Origin: Phellopilus nigrolimitatus
Lineage: Eukaryota > Basidiomycota > Agaricomycetes > Hymenochaetales > Hymenochaetaceae
DNA length: 34,631 bases
Assembly (NCBI GenBank): GCA_021029095.1
Contig: JAJOHG010000272.1
Location: 1 to 34,631 of the forward strand
Direction: 5' to 3'
Shown here in pieces: positions 1-12,986 of this stretch. How positions within the stretch are numbered: position 1 is the first letter of the stretch; each line of letters begins with the position of its first letter. The translations under genes were made by a program, and so were the position numbers. Under the pieces are notes generated by a model. The model had not been told where the DNA came from. It did no database searches and saw nothing but the letters and a program-made list of their open reading frames with translations.

Positions 1-164
1 GGGCACTTTGCAGGAGATGCAGCGGTAGCCGAGGACTGGGCGTGCATCGGGCAGCCTGAAGGCGGCGCCGACTGCGCAGGCGCTGCTGATGCGAGGATGC
101 TTGTCCCATCGTCGTTGTCAAAGTCGGAACCAAGTCGGACTCAACTTTTCGTCCACTCGGCTTT
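1..164. other. Outer flank of left repeat arm, open frame
   Basis: GC-rich sequence outside the repeat. Frame 1 on the + strand is open from the window edge to a TGA at 199-201, and a minus-strand frame rich in Ala, Ser and Pro is also open. Either could be the end of a gene that lies outside the window. I recognise no family in either frame and cannot choose between them. Confidence 0.2.
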
Positions 165-1547
165 GCTCGTATGTTCGGGACCCGGGCACTCCGTAGTCAG
201 GTGAAGCGTTTTTTTTTTTTTTTGAATTTATTTATTTCAACTTCTCCCTACCCTTCTCCCTTCCCCCTCTCACCCTCTCTGCTTATCCGCCCTCGTCCAT
301 GTTCGACCTAGCATTCTTCCCGTCACCTCTTGCTGTGTCTTGTTCAAAAATATCTTAGTCTTCCGCTCTTTGATAGGCCTACAGAAAAGTCTGGAGACTG
401 TTTTCAACAATTCCTCGATCAAAGCAAGATCGTCAAAGCGTCAACAAGTACATTTATAACGCACCTGAAGCAATACAGGTTCTACTTCTCTTATGCTGGA
501 TGCTGGAAGGCTGATGAGTCTTCTTAGCACACAAGTTGCGCATTTTTTTTCCCCTCTGACGTCTGTCTGCTTGCGACAGCAAATGGCGGAGGATGGCTAA
601 CTTTCCGTGATTAGGTTAATTGCGCCGCCATCGGACAAGCAAGGTCTCAGGGTCTTCTCAGGTGAAGCTATTCAGCAACGAAATAGTTTATCCGAGATGC
701 AAAAGCAATTTCAGGCTGCCTTTCAAACTGTCGACATGAAAAAAGGCGAAAAAAGAAAAGAGAAACTCCCCGCCCAACGCCGGGCACCGGACATCGGCCG
801 CAGGCTAGGTTCTAGGGCTAAGGGTTCTAAATATGTCTTTACGGAAGCTTTACCTCTCGACCATTGTCCGCACTGTCGGTAAATGCCGTCAGGGACTCGA
901 AGTCCTCACGACGACCGAGGCAACTGTCGACCTCGTGGCGACTCATTTCCCCCCAGAGTACGATAAAGAAGGGAAAATGGAAGCGCTCGTCAAGTGGCTG
1001 TGGAACAGCTTTGAGAATTGAGCGAGATGGAAGCTTCTTCCAAACTATATTTCGCACCGGAACAGGAAACGGCAACCCCTTTGTATTCTGCTGTCCCTTC
1101 GGTCATAGTACTCCTCGCTTAGCATCGTCAAGCCCCTTTATCCGCTGGGGAAGAAGGATCTCAAAACATTTTCGCAGACTTGAGCGTTGCAATCGCACTG
1201 CGATCTGACCGGTGATAAGAAAGTGTCAACAATGGGAGCTCCTACGTGCTGCGCTTCTTTTCTTTCTTTTCGTCTGCCCCGGCTCCCATGACCTTGCCAA
1301 ATCCGACAAAATGAAATTTGCTGAAGTTGTTCACCACGAAGACAGACATTTTTTCCTTGCCTTTTGCTTCTATGCTGAATTCTGGAATCTCGTTGAACCA
1401 TCCATCAGCACAATCCTCGAGCCGCGTGGCACTGACATTTCTACTTTATATCTTGCTCGTTCAGACTCAACGGCCATTCCGCACGCTCCTTCCCCCCTCC
1501 ATCCTCTTCCCCCCTCCCTTGCTTTCTTCCGACGTTAAGATCCCCTC

Positions 1548-2634
1548 ATGGACATGCTACACAGCGACGTAAGAAAAGTCTCCACTCTTCGCACTGGCAA
1601 ACCTTTATCCCTTTGTCTGATTCATTGTTCGTTACAGACAAATTCCAAGCACGCAATGCACTCGTTGCAACGGCCAAAGGGCCAGAACATCTTACGGAAT
1701 TCGCGCATAATCAATGGGCCTGTACGGGATCCTGGCGTCGGCACGGCTGCGAGCCACCCAAAACCTTCGACCTCTTCCTCTGGTCTTCTCGGAACGGACG
1801 CTCTCCAAGCACATGAGGGCGATTTTTTTATTGCCGATTTTTTTGCTGCCTTTTCGGATCCTCTCGATTCCGCCGTTCCGCCGGCATTTCTGTCTGAGAC
1901 GAACCCCTCTGCGTCAAACGACAACAGCGAGCTCGAGTCAGCTCCCTCGCTCAAGACAGAGAAGTCCCTTTCGATCCCATGCAGAGCTTCGCAGTACGTG
2001 CATGGGGGGTGCTCTTCGGTGTCATCTTCAAAGCAATTGTCAGACAGGCATGTCTGTTCGCATTTCGATTCGACAGCAACGTGTGGTGTCTGTAACAAAA
2101 GTTTCGCGAACCCATTCACATTCAAGCGTCACTTCGAAACGAAGGGAAAGAATGACGAGTGTTTGGAGGCGGTTGTCCGTCACTTTTACGGGGAGGCCGT
2201 GATTGCGCAGAACGAGGACATCAAGAACGCGACCTCGAAGAAGGACCAGAAGATGCGACACGATGTATTCATGAATCTCTTCAAAGTGAAGATCGCCGAA
2301 GAACAAGCGGCGGGCAGGATCATCGTGGAGACATTCGAGGAGTTCTTTATAGACCGGACGCTGGCATGGTGTGAGTTCGCATGTTTCACATTGCCTCAGA
2401 CTGTACAACTGACGCCTTTTGCTTGCAGGGTGGCCGGACGAGCTCTTGTTCAAGCCCCGACCCGATGGGGCGAAGAAGGAAGAGAAGCCTGAGAACGAAC
2501 GCCGCACCAAGCATCAGGTGCTCACAAAGCTTTGCAAGCCGAAGACGGATTTGGGGAAGCGGAAGTCGCCCCAGCGAGACGACGACGACGTGGAAGAGGG
2601 TTCGTCGAAAGGCGTTAAGCGTCGAAGGAAGTAG
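1548..2634 (+). CDS. Lineage-specific C2HC zinc-finger protein, left-arm copy
   Basis: Function unknown; a nuclear, nucleic-acid-binding role is inferred. Exons are 1548-1568, 1638-2370 and 2429-2634, giving 319 residues with GT-AG introns of 69 and 58 nt. The first exon codes only seven residues (MDMLHSD). The start is chosen because all three copies in the window keep this ATG and the following intron. A finger-like motif reads C156-x2-C159-x12-H172-x9-C182 within CGVCNKSFANPFTFKRH. That is the C2H2 spacing for the first three ligands but with Cys in place of the second His. Residues 40-150 are rich in Ser, Pro and acidic residues and probably disordered. The C-terminus is highly charged and ends in a basic run (KGVKRRRK) like a nuclear localisation signal. 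It is the only copy in this arm. I do not recognise the family; a domesticated transposon-borne DNA-binding protein is one possibility. Confidence 0.7.
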
Positions 2635-3084
2635 GGCATGGATTACCATTGGCGTATGTCGACGCGTTCTTCAAGTACGCATATGCTTATTTCTTTTCTT
2701 ATCTTCTTTCTCTTTTCCCGTTTTTCTTTTCTCTTATCTCTAGTGTCCTATCTATCCTACTCCCTGCGAAACATCCTCCCTGCGGAACAGCATTTTCCAA
2801 GTATGCCCTTATTTCTTCTCTCTGTCCGTTTCCCTGTTTCCGCGTTTCCCATGTTTGGAGCGGTATTTAATCTCTCTGAGAGGTAACCCCATTCTTCGAG
2901 TACATACATTTTTATTTCTTTTTATTATTCGTTTTCCTGGTTCTCGGTTTCTGTCTCTGAAGTATCATTTCTACTGTTTAGCATCTGCTTTCGTTGTCGT
3001 ATCCGAATGTATCCTGTATCCGTAGCCTTTCTCGATCTCATCTGTTGTCAATCCCCTTGCTGTTGTACCTCGCTTTCTTGTATA

Positions 3085-3390
3085 CTATCTGCTATCGTCT
3101 GTATACAATCCCATTCGAGATTTATCTTCTATCTGATTCAGACGTGTTTTGAAGATGGACAAAGAACTCAATGGGGTTCCGTCTCTGCTATCGGAGTTAC
3201 GTGACATGTCTGCTGAATAGAAGCCAGCTGGGGAAATGCACAGGCTCAGAATAGAGCATTTCGTTACCAGAATGGCACGATCTTCAAGGAAGTCGAAGCA
3301 CAAGGACGAGCAGGCGAATTGTAAGGCGGCTTGGCTCCAAGATAGATCCCTCGACTGTACTATGAGTGCCGCGAGCTCTTCGAGTTTCAT
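3085..3390 (-). CDS. Conserved 101-residue ORF of the repeat, left copy
   Basis: A 101-codon ORF lies convergent to the zinc-finger gene. It begins MKLEELAALIVQ and ends LYTDDSR. The diverged right-arm counterpart (14652-14990) keeps the same frame over about 90 shared codons with no indel and no internal stop, and it ends at the same TAG. Flanking repeat sequence does contain indels. That is the whole argument for coding. Substitutions are a mix of silent and replacement changes, so selection is not obvious. No domain, signal peptide or membrane segment is recognised. It could instead be the last exon of a longer gene whose upstream exons (3391-4700) I could not resolve. Confidence 0.35.
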   Translation of the reverse strand: MKLEELAALIVQSRDLSWSQAALQFACSSLCFDFLEDRAILVTKCSILSLCISPAGFYSADMSRNSDSRDGTPLSSLSIFKTRLNQIEDKSRMGLYTDDSR

Positions 3391-5030
3391 TTAGATTATT
3401 TGCGCTTTCAAGCGGCACCGTCGTTTACCATCCAGTTTGATACTAGTTCTTACTCATTTGCGACGTATAACACTTTCATATTTCTTGATCGTTCACCCTT
3501 CTGTTGTTCGCCTCCGTCGTTCACCCTTGCACGCGAGTCGTGCGGTCACAAACGATAGAACCCATAGTCTATCTATATTAGTCTACCTTAGTGATAGCGA
3601 TACGAGTGCTATTCACTGTATAATTTCAGATTTGTTGTCTTATTTTATCGAGTCCGATTGGTCTTAGCAAAGCCAACCAATACAGTCAATTAACGAGCGT
3701 AGACGACCAGATGGTACAGTATTCTGAACTATGTCTTCGCATTCGTCCGCGCTGAATTGCGAACCACGTAGTCCGATTCTAAGCGTCTCAACATATACCT
3801 ATGGAAGCAAAAAGATCGAGTTCTTCGGAATTTCTATATAGAAACTGCTGGGACCCTTTATAAGCGTTGAGTCGAAGACGGCATGGACGGCATGGACTTT
3901 ATTTATAAATAACATCTTAAGGTTAACTATTCGATACAGAAGGTGAGAGAAATTCCATAATTGATTAACATATTTCTACCCACTCCTTTACGTAACTCCA
4001 CAGGCATGGTCAAGACATCATGAAGATCCGAAAAGTTCAAAGCTTGAATGTGAGGGAATGAAATGAAATGCGATTGAAAACACAGGGTCAGTTCATTTTC
4101 GCTGATTTGTCTCTTCTTCTCTCAGGTCATGCGCCAGCGCCGGCATGTTCAGTGCTAGCAGTCGTTTGAACAGCCTCCCGGAACAAGCTTATTTGACCTC
4201 GTATGTAGTATTCGTTATGGACGCGCGGTCAAAGATACCGATGATTTGAGTTTTTTTTTCTGGACAAATTCGGTCCAGCGGAAGCGTCCTCAAACATCCG
4301 TCAATCTGTCACTGAACAATCTCGTCGGGCTCTCTGGCCGCGGGTCTACCTTTCTATTCGCAATTATTTTCCTTAGAGATTTCACACACGGATGGGTAAG
4401 AGGCCTGCTGAAAAAAAGTGAATGAAGCTTACCAACCCAGATCACATGTGCGCGTCTCATCTATAACGCGTTGTGATGTCATGATAGTCACGCTTGCGCC
4501 GATCATTCTTGCCTCCAGCCGGTGCGCTTCCCTGTCTGAAATCTTCTGAAATATGCCTCTTCCCCTCTTCTAAAGCCTACACTACTTCACTGGCAATGAT
4601 GAAGTACATGTGCGTAACGCTAGAGCACTCCAGTTTCCGCCCTTCACCATTCGCGATCGAGAAGCGCTTGGAATATCTTCGAGCCGTGCCCACTCCGCGA
4701 AGCACCTGATTTCTGGGACGTTCAATCTCTGCATGCCTATCAAACCCATCCCGCACAAATCCACCCAACACTCACTTGCCACGGCCGTAGAGGCGCTCTT
4801 CTTTAATCTCCAGACTCCAGACTCCAAACTCCAAAGGGTCTGCACTCGCGTTGCCTGCAATTGAAGTATATGACACCGAGCCGGTCCAGGTGACTGTGGT
4901 GCAGTATATCTACGGTACGCACAGAATCTTGAGATGTTCGGCTGTATCGCGCCAATGCTCATATGGCACTCGAGCGCAGGGTCCCGTGAAGCCGCTCTGC
5001 ATCATGACGAGGTGGATGGGGCTGCTTCGG

Positions 5031-5052
5031 TGGGGAGGGGGGGGGGGGGGAG
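5031..5052. repeat. Poly-G run
   Basis: A near-continuous guanine run in the left arm, next to the edge of the flipped block. A similar, longer run occurs at 18,989-19,014 in the right arm, but not at the corresponding position. The length is probably polymorphic and prone to sequencing error. Confidence 0.8.
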
Positions 5053-5297
5053 GCGCCAGCAGAGGTGGAGATGCCAACGGGAGAGCGGCAGTCTTGTCGA
5101 CGCTGTGCGCACAATACACGTAGTACATCGGCGGGCGCGATGGGGGCGGTTTTCGGCCTCTGTCAGGCGGAGGTGTGGCGTGAACTCGTGTTACGCAGCT
5201 AGCACGACGACGTCGCCCTGTACATGTACAAGGTGGCCTGTCGGGACGATTATCTGCGGAGTGCCCTGAGCTGATGCTGCTGGATGGACAGCGAGGA
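5049..5297 (+). repeat. Block in left arm lying in direct orientation to right arm
   Basis: This block matches 12727-12986 in the same orientation (for example TCAGGCGGAGGTGTGG in both), although both flanks of the block match the right arm in reverse complement. The simplest reading is a local inversion of about 250 bp in one of the two arms. In this arm the block is bordered by a G-run with GGGAGGGGG (5034-5051) and by CCCCCTCCC (about 5302-5310). These are short inverted repeats that could have promoted the flip. Confidence 0.75.
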
Positions 5298-6048
5298 CCA
5301 GCCCCCTCCCAAACGCGCGCAGACGAGTTTTACGGGGCTACGAGTCCGGGGGAAGTCGTGTCAATCTTGACATGTCTGTAGTTTTTTTTTTCTCCCTTGT
5401 CCGCATGCGCTTGCTTCGCTACGCACACACCCGCACCTTTTTTTCTGCGTCTGCGGTTGTTTCGCTGATTGCCCATTGAGATACAATCCCATAGTCATAA
5501 CAAATCACCGCCCTGCGTTGTATTTCCTAGTCTACAACATGGCCTGAATATTTACACTGTAGATGTAAAAACTCCAGCTCCGCTTCCATCGCGCGCCACG
5601 GACGCCTGCACGCGCAGCGAAGAGAAAAAGAAAGAGGGAGCCCGTCCTCCGCCCGCTCCGCACAGTTCTCCGGACGCTATTGGAGAAAAATTGCGCGTTA
5701 GGCTTCGCCTTCGCTGGACTGAGAACCGCGAAGCGAAGCCTGAACGCCTGAACGTCTATGCGACGCGAGCGGGATCGACGCATCTCGATTTCTTCGGCGT
5801 CGCCGTGGAGAAGCCCTCCTGGACCCTGTAGAAGCGGTGGTCGGAGGCGACTTGCAATTACGATCTGGGGGAAAATATTACTGGCTTGAGGAGCGAGTTT
5901 GGGCCTTCACGAGGGGCACGCCACGTTCCGGGCGGAGCTCACCCCGTAGCGCCGACGCCGACCGGGTTACATACACATAAGAGCCACAAGGGGACGCTCT
6001 TCCAGCGCGAAGGAGGGGGAATGAGCCGCGACTCAGGCCAGCAGCCCA

Positions 6049-6082
6049 TCTCTTTTTTCTTTTCTTTTCTTTTCTTTTTTCT
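6049..6082. repeat. TTTTC microsatellite
   Basis: Pyrimidine-only tract made of repeated TTTTC units, starting after CAGCAGCCCA and ending at CTGTTTG. Confidence 0.85.
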
Positions 6083-7258
6083 GTTTGATCAGCAGCGATT
6101 ATCGGATGGGCCGCCCGGGGGAGGGAGGCCCAGGCGCGCCTGCTGCGCCGCTTCGATGCTTCGCTATTCAATGCGCGCTGAAGGAGAAGCAGAAGCGGAA
6201 GCAGCTAGCTGAGAACGAAAAGAGAGAAGCGGGCGCGATATGACGTTGTGCGAAGAGAAGAGAAGAGAGAAGAGAAGCGCAGATAAGAGAAGCGCTGCGC
6301 TGGGACTCGCTCGCTGGACGGGCCTTTCCTTACCTTTCCTTGGCACGGCCACACGTTCGCCGGGCCGCTCTATTGCCCTGCGGGCGAATGCAGAGAGTTA
6401 GCGCCTGTTAGGCAGTAGCGCAGCGTCTTTCGTCGCGCGGCGCGTTCGCGACGCGAAGCCGCCGGCGCCATTAGCAGCGCACAGACGCGTTTAAGGCGCC
6501 GCGTCTTCCCCTAGCGGCTGCTGCAGCTGCTGCAACGGGACGGCAGGGCGGACCCAGGCCCGCAGGTCTCGCTGCGAAGCTCCGGATCTCACGACGCGGG
6601 TCATCACCTCGAGGTCTCTGCGCTTGATAAGTCTGCACGCGCGCCGCATATGTATGTCATGTATGTGTGTGTGTACACGTACTGGACTGGGCATGTCATG
6701 TCATTGCGCGACTGTATGGGATGGGATGGGATCGCGGCGCAAAGGCCTCATCGCGATAACTGTTCTTGCCTTCGCCCCCCGCAGCAGGAAGACAGCAGCT
6801 GACTGGATTGGAGGGGCGTAGGACGCAGATAGAGGGCCGCAGAGAAGGGGGGAGATCGCCGGGGGCGAGAGCGAGTCCGGCGACGATCACGGCGGAGAGC
6901 ACCGGGGTGGCGAATAGGACGGGAGGGCGCGCGTGCGAGAGGCCCGTATGTGTATGTATTTTGATCTGCGGGCGGGGTGGACGCCGTGTATACTCGGGAG
7001 GGCCGACCGCGGTGCGCGAGCGGGCGCGGCGACATTTGAAAAGCGCGAAACGTGCGCGGGGGCGGGTCGGACGGGCCGGGGGGAGGGGGTGGCAGCGTAA
7101 CGTTGCTCTCGCGTCCCAGTCTAGCGTCCAGCCTAGCCTCAGCGCGTGTGCGCGTGAGTATGTTGTCTGTCGTCCGAAGCGTCCGACAACGACGAGGAGG
7201 AAAGGACGGAGAGGCCGTGTATTTATTGTTGTTTATTGGGGAAAGGAAGGGGCTTACA

Positions 7259-7274
7259 TGCATATATATATGCA
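7259..7274. repeat. 16-bp perfect palindrome
   Basis: TGCATATATATATGCA reads the same on both strands. It is an alternating purine-pyrimidine core that could extrude or bind a dimeric factor. No function is shown. Confidence 0.8.
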
Positions 7275-7371
7275 AAAACGGGTGAGGTCCGGCCGTGCGA
7301 GGGCGGAAGCGAGGAATGGGCTGGGGGTGCGTCGCGACGGCGACACAGGATTGGCCGGAGCTTGACGCGTT

Positions 7372-7389
7372 TCCGCAGTCGACTGCGGA
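7372..7389. repeat. 18-bp perfect palindrome
   Basis: TCCGCAGTCGACTGCGGA is a gapless 18-bp palindrome about 1.1 kb upstream of the glycerol kinase start. A GC-rich palindrome of this length could be a dimeric regulator site, but there is no second copy nearby to support that. Confidence 0.8.
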
Positions 7390-8042
7390 TGTCGGGCTCT
7401 CAATTCATGATATGATAGTCTGGCGATACGGACCTTGGTTTTTTTTTTCGAGCGAGTTTGGATTGCCTCCCCCGGGTTGGTTACCCCCCGGGTTGATAGA
7501 CGTCGAGCAGTATGTGAAGTAAAAGGCAAAGCAGAGAAGAGCAAAGACGGCGGGGGACAAAGCAGCAGCAGGAACAGCAGCAGCAATGAGTGGCGGCGAG
7601 TGCGATATGATATGGCGTCACTGGCCCGCGGGCAGATTCGAAGACATCGCACAGGTCGGGAATTGGAAAATACTAGAAAGTGTCTGGACGGACGTCCGCG
7701 ACCGATAGTTGCGATTGCTCGTTCGAAATTCTATTCTAGCAGGTTCCGTCCGACGGACGACGTGATTGGCTGGCTGTGCGATGCGATCAGATGGGGACTT
7801 TGTCTTGTCTCAGATAACTTTGCGCTCGCCCAGGCCTGGTATGCTTGGTACGCTGTGCACGCCCACACGCGTTGCATTGAGTTCACATTCATTTTTTTCC
7901 TCTTCGTCGGCTGTGAAGCGAGCGGGACGGACGGGATGTGTAAGAGAAGGCTGACATACAGTAACTTATGCACTGTTTAGGCGAAACGCGGGGGATCGAC
8001 CGAGACCCGGCCGGAGAACTTACCCTGAGAACCCTGAGAACC

Positions 8043-8444
8043 CCAATTAGCCAATCGAAGCGGGCGTAGCCACGTCAATTGGGGAAATTGGCTTTGCAGA
8101 AGCGAGATCCGTTGCCCGCTTTTGGAGCTGCTGGAGCGCGCTGGAGCACGATGAGCACACTCCTACGTCGCCACCGCCGCAGTGCAGTGGACATCGTCCA
8201 ACGGCACCAGCCAGCGATGGTTTATGCTGACGATTGCGCAGCGCAGGGACGCAGGGGGGACTGTCGTCACACCCGGGGGTGCATGTGACAAACAGTTTAC
8301 CCCGCGGAAGGGCCACTAACCTAGCCGGTCCGGCTATCCCCACATTTGCTCGAGACCGCGCTAAGCCAATCTGCCTAAATAGCCCCCAGCTAATCCCTCC
8401 CTCCCTCTCTTCCACCCCCACATTCTACCAATCCCTCTACCAAT
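8043..8444 (+). promoter_or_regulatory. CCAAT-box cluster upstream of glycerol kinase
   Basis: CCAAT pentamers occur at 8043-8047, 8051-8055, 8366-8370, 8428-8432 and 8440-8444, and two ATTGG (reverse) motifs lie in 8077-8095. A CT-rich stretch (8395-8490) precedes the ATG, as is common in fungal promoters. Binding of the HAP/CBF CCAAT complex is known to control respiratory and glycerol genes in fungi. Its action here is inference. Confidence 0.5.
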
Positions 8445-8520
8445 CCACCACCACTACTTTTTTCGTTTCTTTTTCATTACTATTCTATACAACGCATCTC
8501 TTACTCGCCCGTCGTCGCCC

Positions 8521-10624
<2,104 letters not shown>

Positions 10625-12149
10625 GCGGCGCCTTCGCCTTTGCTGCGTCCGTCCTCTCTTCGTTTCTTTATTTTTCTCTCTTGGTCTTTGGCTACTGTGC
10701 TTGGACGGTCTTCTCTTCGACGGACTCCTTCTGCGTTCCTCCATCTCCTCCGTATACATTCCTCTCTTCACTTCCGGGTTTTTTCTTTGGGTTAGAATGG
10801 GCCGTAGGGGAAAGCAATCAATCAACAACAACGGCGACGACGACAACATCAACAAACGAACGTGTTCCTAATCTGTATCTTGTAAATATTGCATCATCTG
10901 TACGACAGTGCGCCCGCAGGCGCGCCCCCACTTTTTTAACACACACTAACATGCTGTAGTTGTTTCCGTTTCTGCGTTCGTGTTTTTGTTCCCTTTTCTC
11001 GTTTCTTCGTTTCGTCCCCGATACCATCCATGTTTTTCATACACGGGCAATAGAAGTAGATTTTCAACCAACCAACCAAACTCATACACATATACATACA
11101 CTGTTCGTAGATAAGGGTACCTTGCTTTTATGGCTAAAATAGACGTCGTTTGTTCACAATGAACCTGAGGGGAAAGGATGCCCCGCGCGCTTTTATGTGT
11201 GCGCCGGCCAATGACACGTTTCTCTGAGTTATGGTCCGCAAGTCTACTGTAATAGTATATCGGCGGACGTCCTGTCTGCCGGTGGCGACATCACGCATAT
11301 ACATGTACATGTACATATTTTGACCGTCACGGGGTAAAGAACGGCCTTGCGACGTGCTCGAGTGGAATGGGTTCAGAGACGGCCTTTTGCCGGCGGCGGC
11401 GGGTGCATTATTTTGCATCCTCCCCGTGTGTGTGGATGAACAAAGACGTCCCCTTGGCTGCACGAGGGTGTACGCGTACAGTATGCAATTCAATTCGAGT
11501 TCGAGTTCATGAGGACGGCGCCGCCCAGACGTCATGCCCTGATAGGAACGACGTATGGGGTGCACCCCCGCGCTCGGGCTTCCGTCAATTGAATCTGAGG
11601 CGAAAAGAGAGTTTGCGCAGCTGAATGTGTGCATGTGTGTATCTGTACATGTATGTCGCGTCGGGCTTTATTGGCCCAGCTGGAGTTCAGACATTAAATG
11701 GGAGCGGCCCGTCGGCGGTCCCCCGTCCTGACGTATATCGTGCTTCCGCGCGGGCTGGGTTTGATAAGCATGCAGAGATTGAATGGATGCGACGGCGACG
11801 GCGGACGTCAGATGGGTGCGGCGGAGGCGGAGTGGAGATGGTTTGAGTCCGGGCCTCGTGACGCTGGGGCGCCCAGCGTCCGGCAAGATACTCGTCCGTC
11901 TCCGCGCGCAGAAGCGCGGGGGCAAGCTGCGCAGGCAGACACCCGGACGCGGACGCGATCGGCGGGGGCGGGGACGCGCCGATCATTAATGTCGATACCC
12001 ACAACGCGCCCGCGCGCCGGACGCGCTGGCACGTAAGACGTGAGAGTCGGTTTGGTAAGCCCATGCGCGCGCAGACAGGCGTCTGGAGGAGCCTAGAGCG
12101 GCCCCCCGTGGTCCTGGTCGGGGCCCGCCGTCACGGTGCTGCCGGCGAC
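10625..12149. other. Non-coding inner spacer, right side
   Basis: Downstream of glycerol kinase. The first 400 bases are T-rich 3' flank with TGTAAATATTGC at 10881-10892, likely containing the polyadenylation site. The rest has CCAA and ACATA simple repeats (11066-11100), a 14-bp palindrome ATGTACATGTACAT (11303-11316) and a small fragment related to the repeat arms (11752-11783). Long overlapping frames at 11668-12064 are GC-rich and opposite each other. I see no gene. Confidence 0.6.
11752..11783 (+). repeat. Third, isolated fragment of the arm repeat
   Basis: About 32 bp including GGGTTTGATAAGCATGCAGA closely match the arm sequence at 13285-13340 (same strand) and 4721-4760 (opposite strand). 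Flanking bases do not match, so this is either a conserved short motif or the remnant of another copy. All three can be read as GFD-R/K-HAEIE or variants, so a coding origin is possible. Confidence 0.6.
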
Positions 12150-12317
12150 AAAGACGTGCGGAACCCGATCGTCAAGCCAATAACGTTTTTCTCCCGGTTG
12201 CAAGGCGCAAGGGCCTTCTGCGTGGAAACGCCGTCGATCCCGCGCTCGACGCGTCCCATAAACGTTCTGGCGTTCAGACTTCGCTGGGCTGAGAAACCGC
12301 GAAGCTCCGTGCCTGTA

Positions 12318-12340
12318 CGAAGGCGAAGGCGAAGGCGAAG
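12318..12340 (+). repeat. AAGGCG hexanucleotide repeat
   Basis: Three and a half perfect GAAGGC units. The left arm has only about one and a half units at the corresponding site (about 5,702-5,714), so the array expanded or shrank after the arms separated. Confidence 0.8.
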
Positions 12341-12726
12341 ACTGGGTGTGATTTTGCAATAGCGTCCGGAGAAAGTGTGGGGTGGAAGCACGTCGCGGTT
12401 CGGTTCTTTTTCGTCGTTCGGGCTTCGTGGAAGCCGCGATAAACCCAGAACTGAAATTGTACGTGTCCGTGTCTCCGTGATCGTATGGTAGACTCGCAAA
12501 TACAGGCTACGAAGACGGTGGTTTGTCATGACTATACGGGGCGGCAATCCGTGATCTTCGAAACAATCGCAAATACTTAAAAAGGTAGTAAGATGAAGAA
12601 AAGCAGACGCAAGGAGAAGAGGCGGACATGGGGAGAAAATCTCAAGACGTGTCAAGATTGAAGCGACTCCCTCGGACTTACAGCCCCGTGAAACTAGTCT
12701 GCACGCTGGCTTGAGGAGGAGAGGGT

Positions 12727-12986
12727 GGAGGAGCTAGCAGCGGCGGAGACGCCGGCGGGGAAAACGGAAGCCTCGTCTGCGCAGTAAACACAATATGTGG
12801 AGAACATTGGAGAACACGATGGGGACGCCTTCGGCCTTCGTCAGGCGGAGGTGTGGTGTGAGTTCATTCGCAATATTGGTTTGTGTTTGTGTTTCGCGGC
12901 TATCCCCACGACTTCCCCTCTATCCAGAGCGGCCTGATGATCATCTGCGGAGCGCCTGCGCAGATGCTGGTGGACAGACAGCCTGA
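12727..12986 (+). repeat. Right-arm partner of the flipped block
   Basis: Direct-orientation match to 5049-5297, including CTTCGTCAGGCGGAGGTGTGG-like and ATCATCTGCGGAGCGCC-like segments. The sequences on either side (12,560-12,705 and 13,000-13,230) match the left arm only in reverse complement. Which arm holds the ancestral orientation cannot be told from the window. Confidence 0.75.

Larger units (their letters stand above)
165..5920 (+). repeat. Left arm of large inverted repeat
   Basis: This arm matches the reverse complement of about 12,150-19,075, with clear but imperfect identity and many small indels. Anchors include GTCAGGTGAA at 188-197 (outer end), the zinc-finger gene 1548-2634, the stretch 4430-4760 (nearly exact) and 5690-5790 (inner end). 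Gene content is one zinc-finger gene (+) and one short ORF (-). The rest (201-1547, 2635-3084, 3391-5920) is AT-richer, non-coding-looking sequence in which I see no other supported gene. On the minus strand at 3664-3915 there are short coding-like runs interrupted by a TAG at 3799-3801. No transposase was recognised, so the class of the element is unknown. Boundaries are accurate to a few tens of bases at best. Confidence 0.85.
5921..8042. other. Non-coding inner spacer, left side, with simple repeats
   Basis: About 2.1 kb between the left arm and the glycerol kinase promoter. Several long GC-rich frames exist on both strands (6748-7275 minus, 6766-7365 plus). They overlap each other, are dominated by Arg, Pro and Gly, and show no family features, so I take them as chance frames. 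The stretch holds a CTTTT-type microsatellite (about 6049-6082), purine-rich GAAGA repeats (6185-6275), TGTATG/TG repeats (6650-6680) and two perfect palindromes. I see no gene. Confidence 0.6.

Noticed and set aside
3437..3667. 76-codon ORF (+) in the left arm
   Set aside because: The corresponding right-arm sequence is broken by stops and indels, and no family is recognised.
6748..7365. Overlapping long ORFs of 175 and 199 codons on opposite strands
   Set aside because: GC-rich DNA has few stops. Both are dominated by Arg, Pro and Gly and show no introns, domains or conserved composition.
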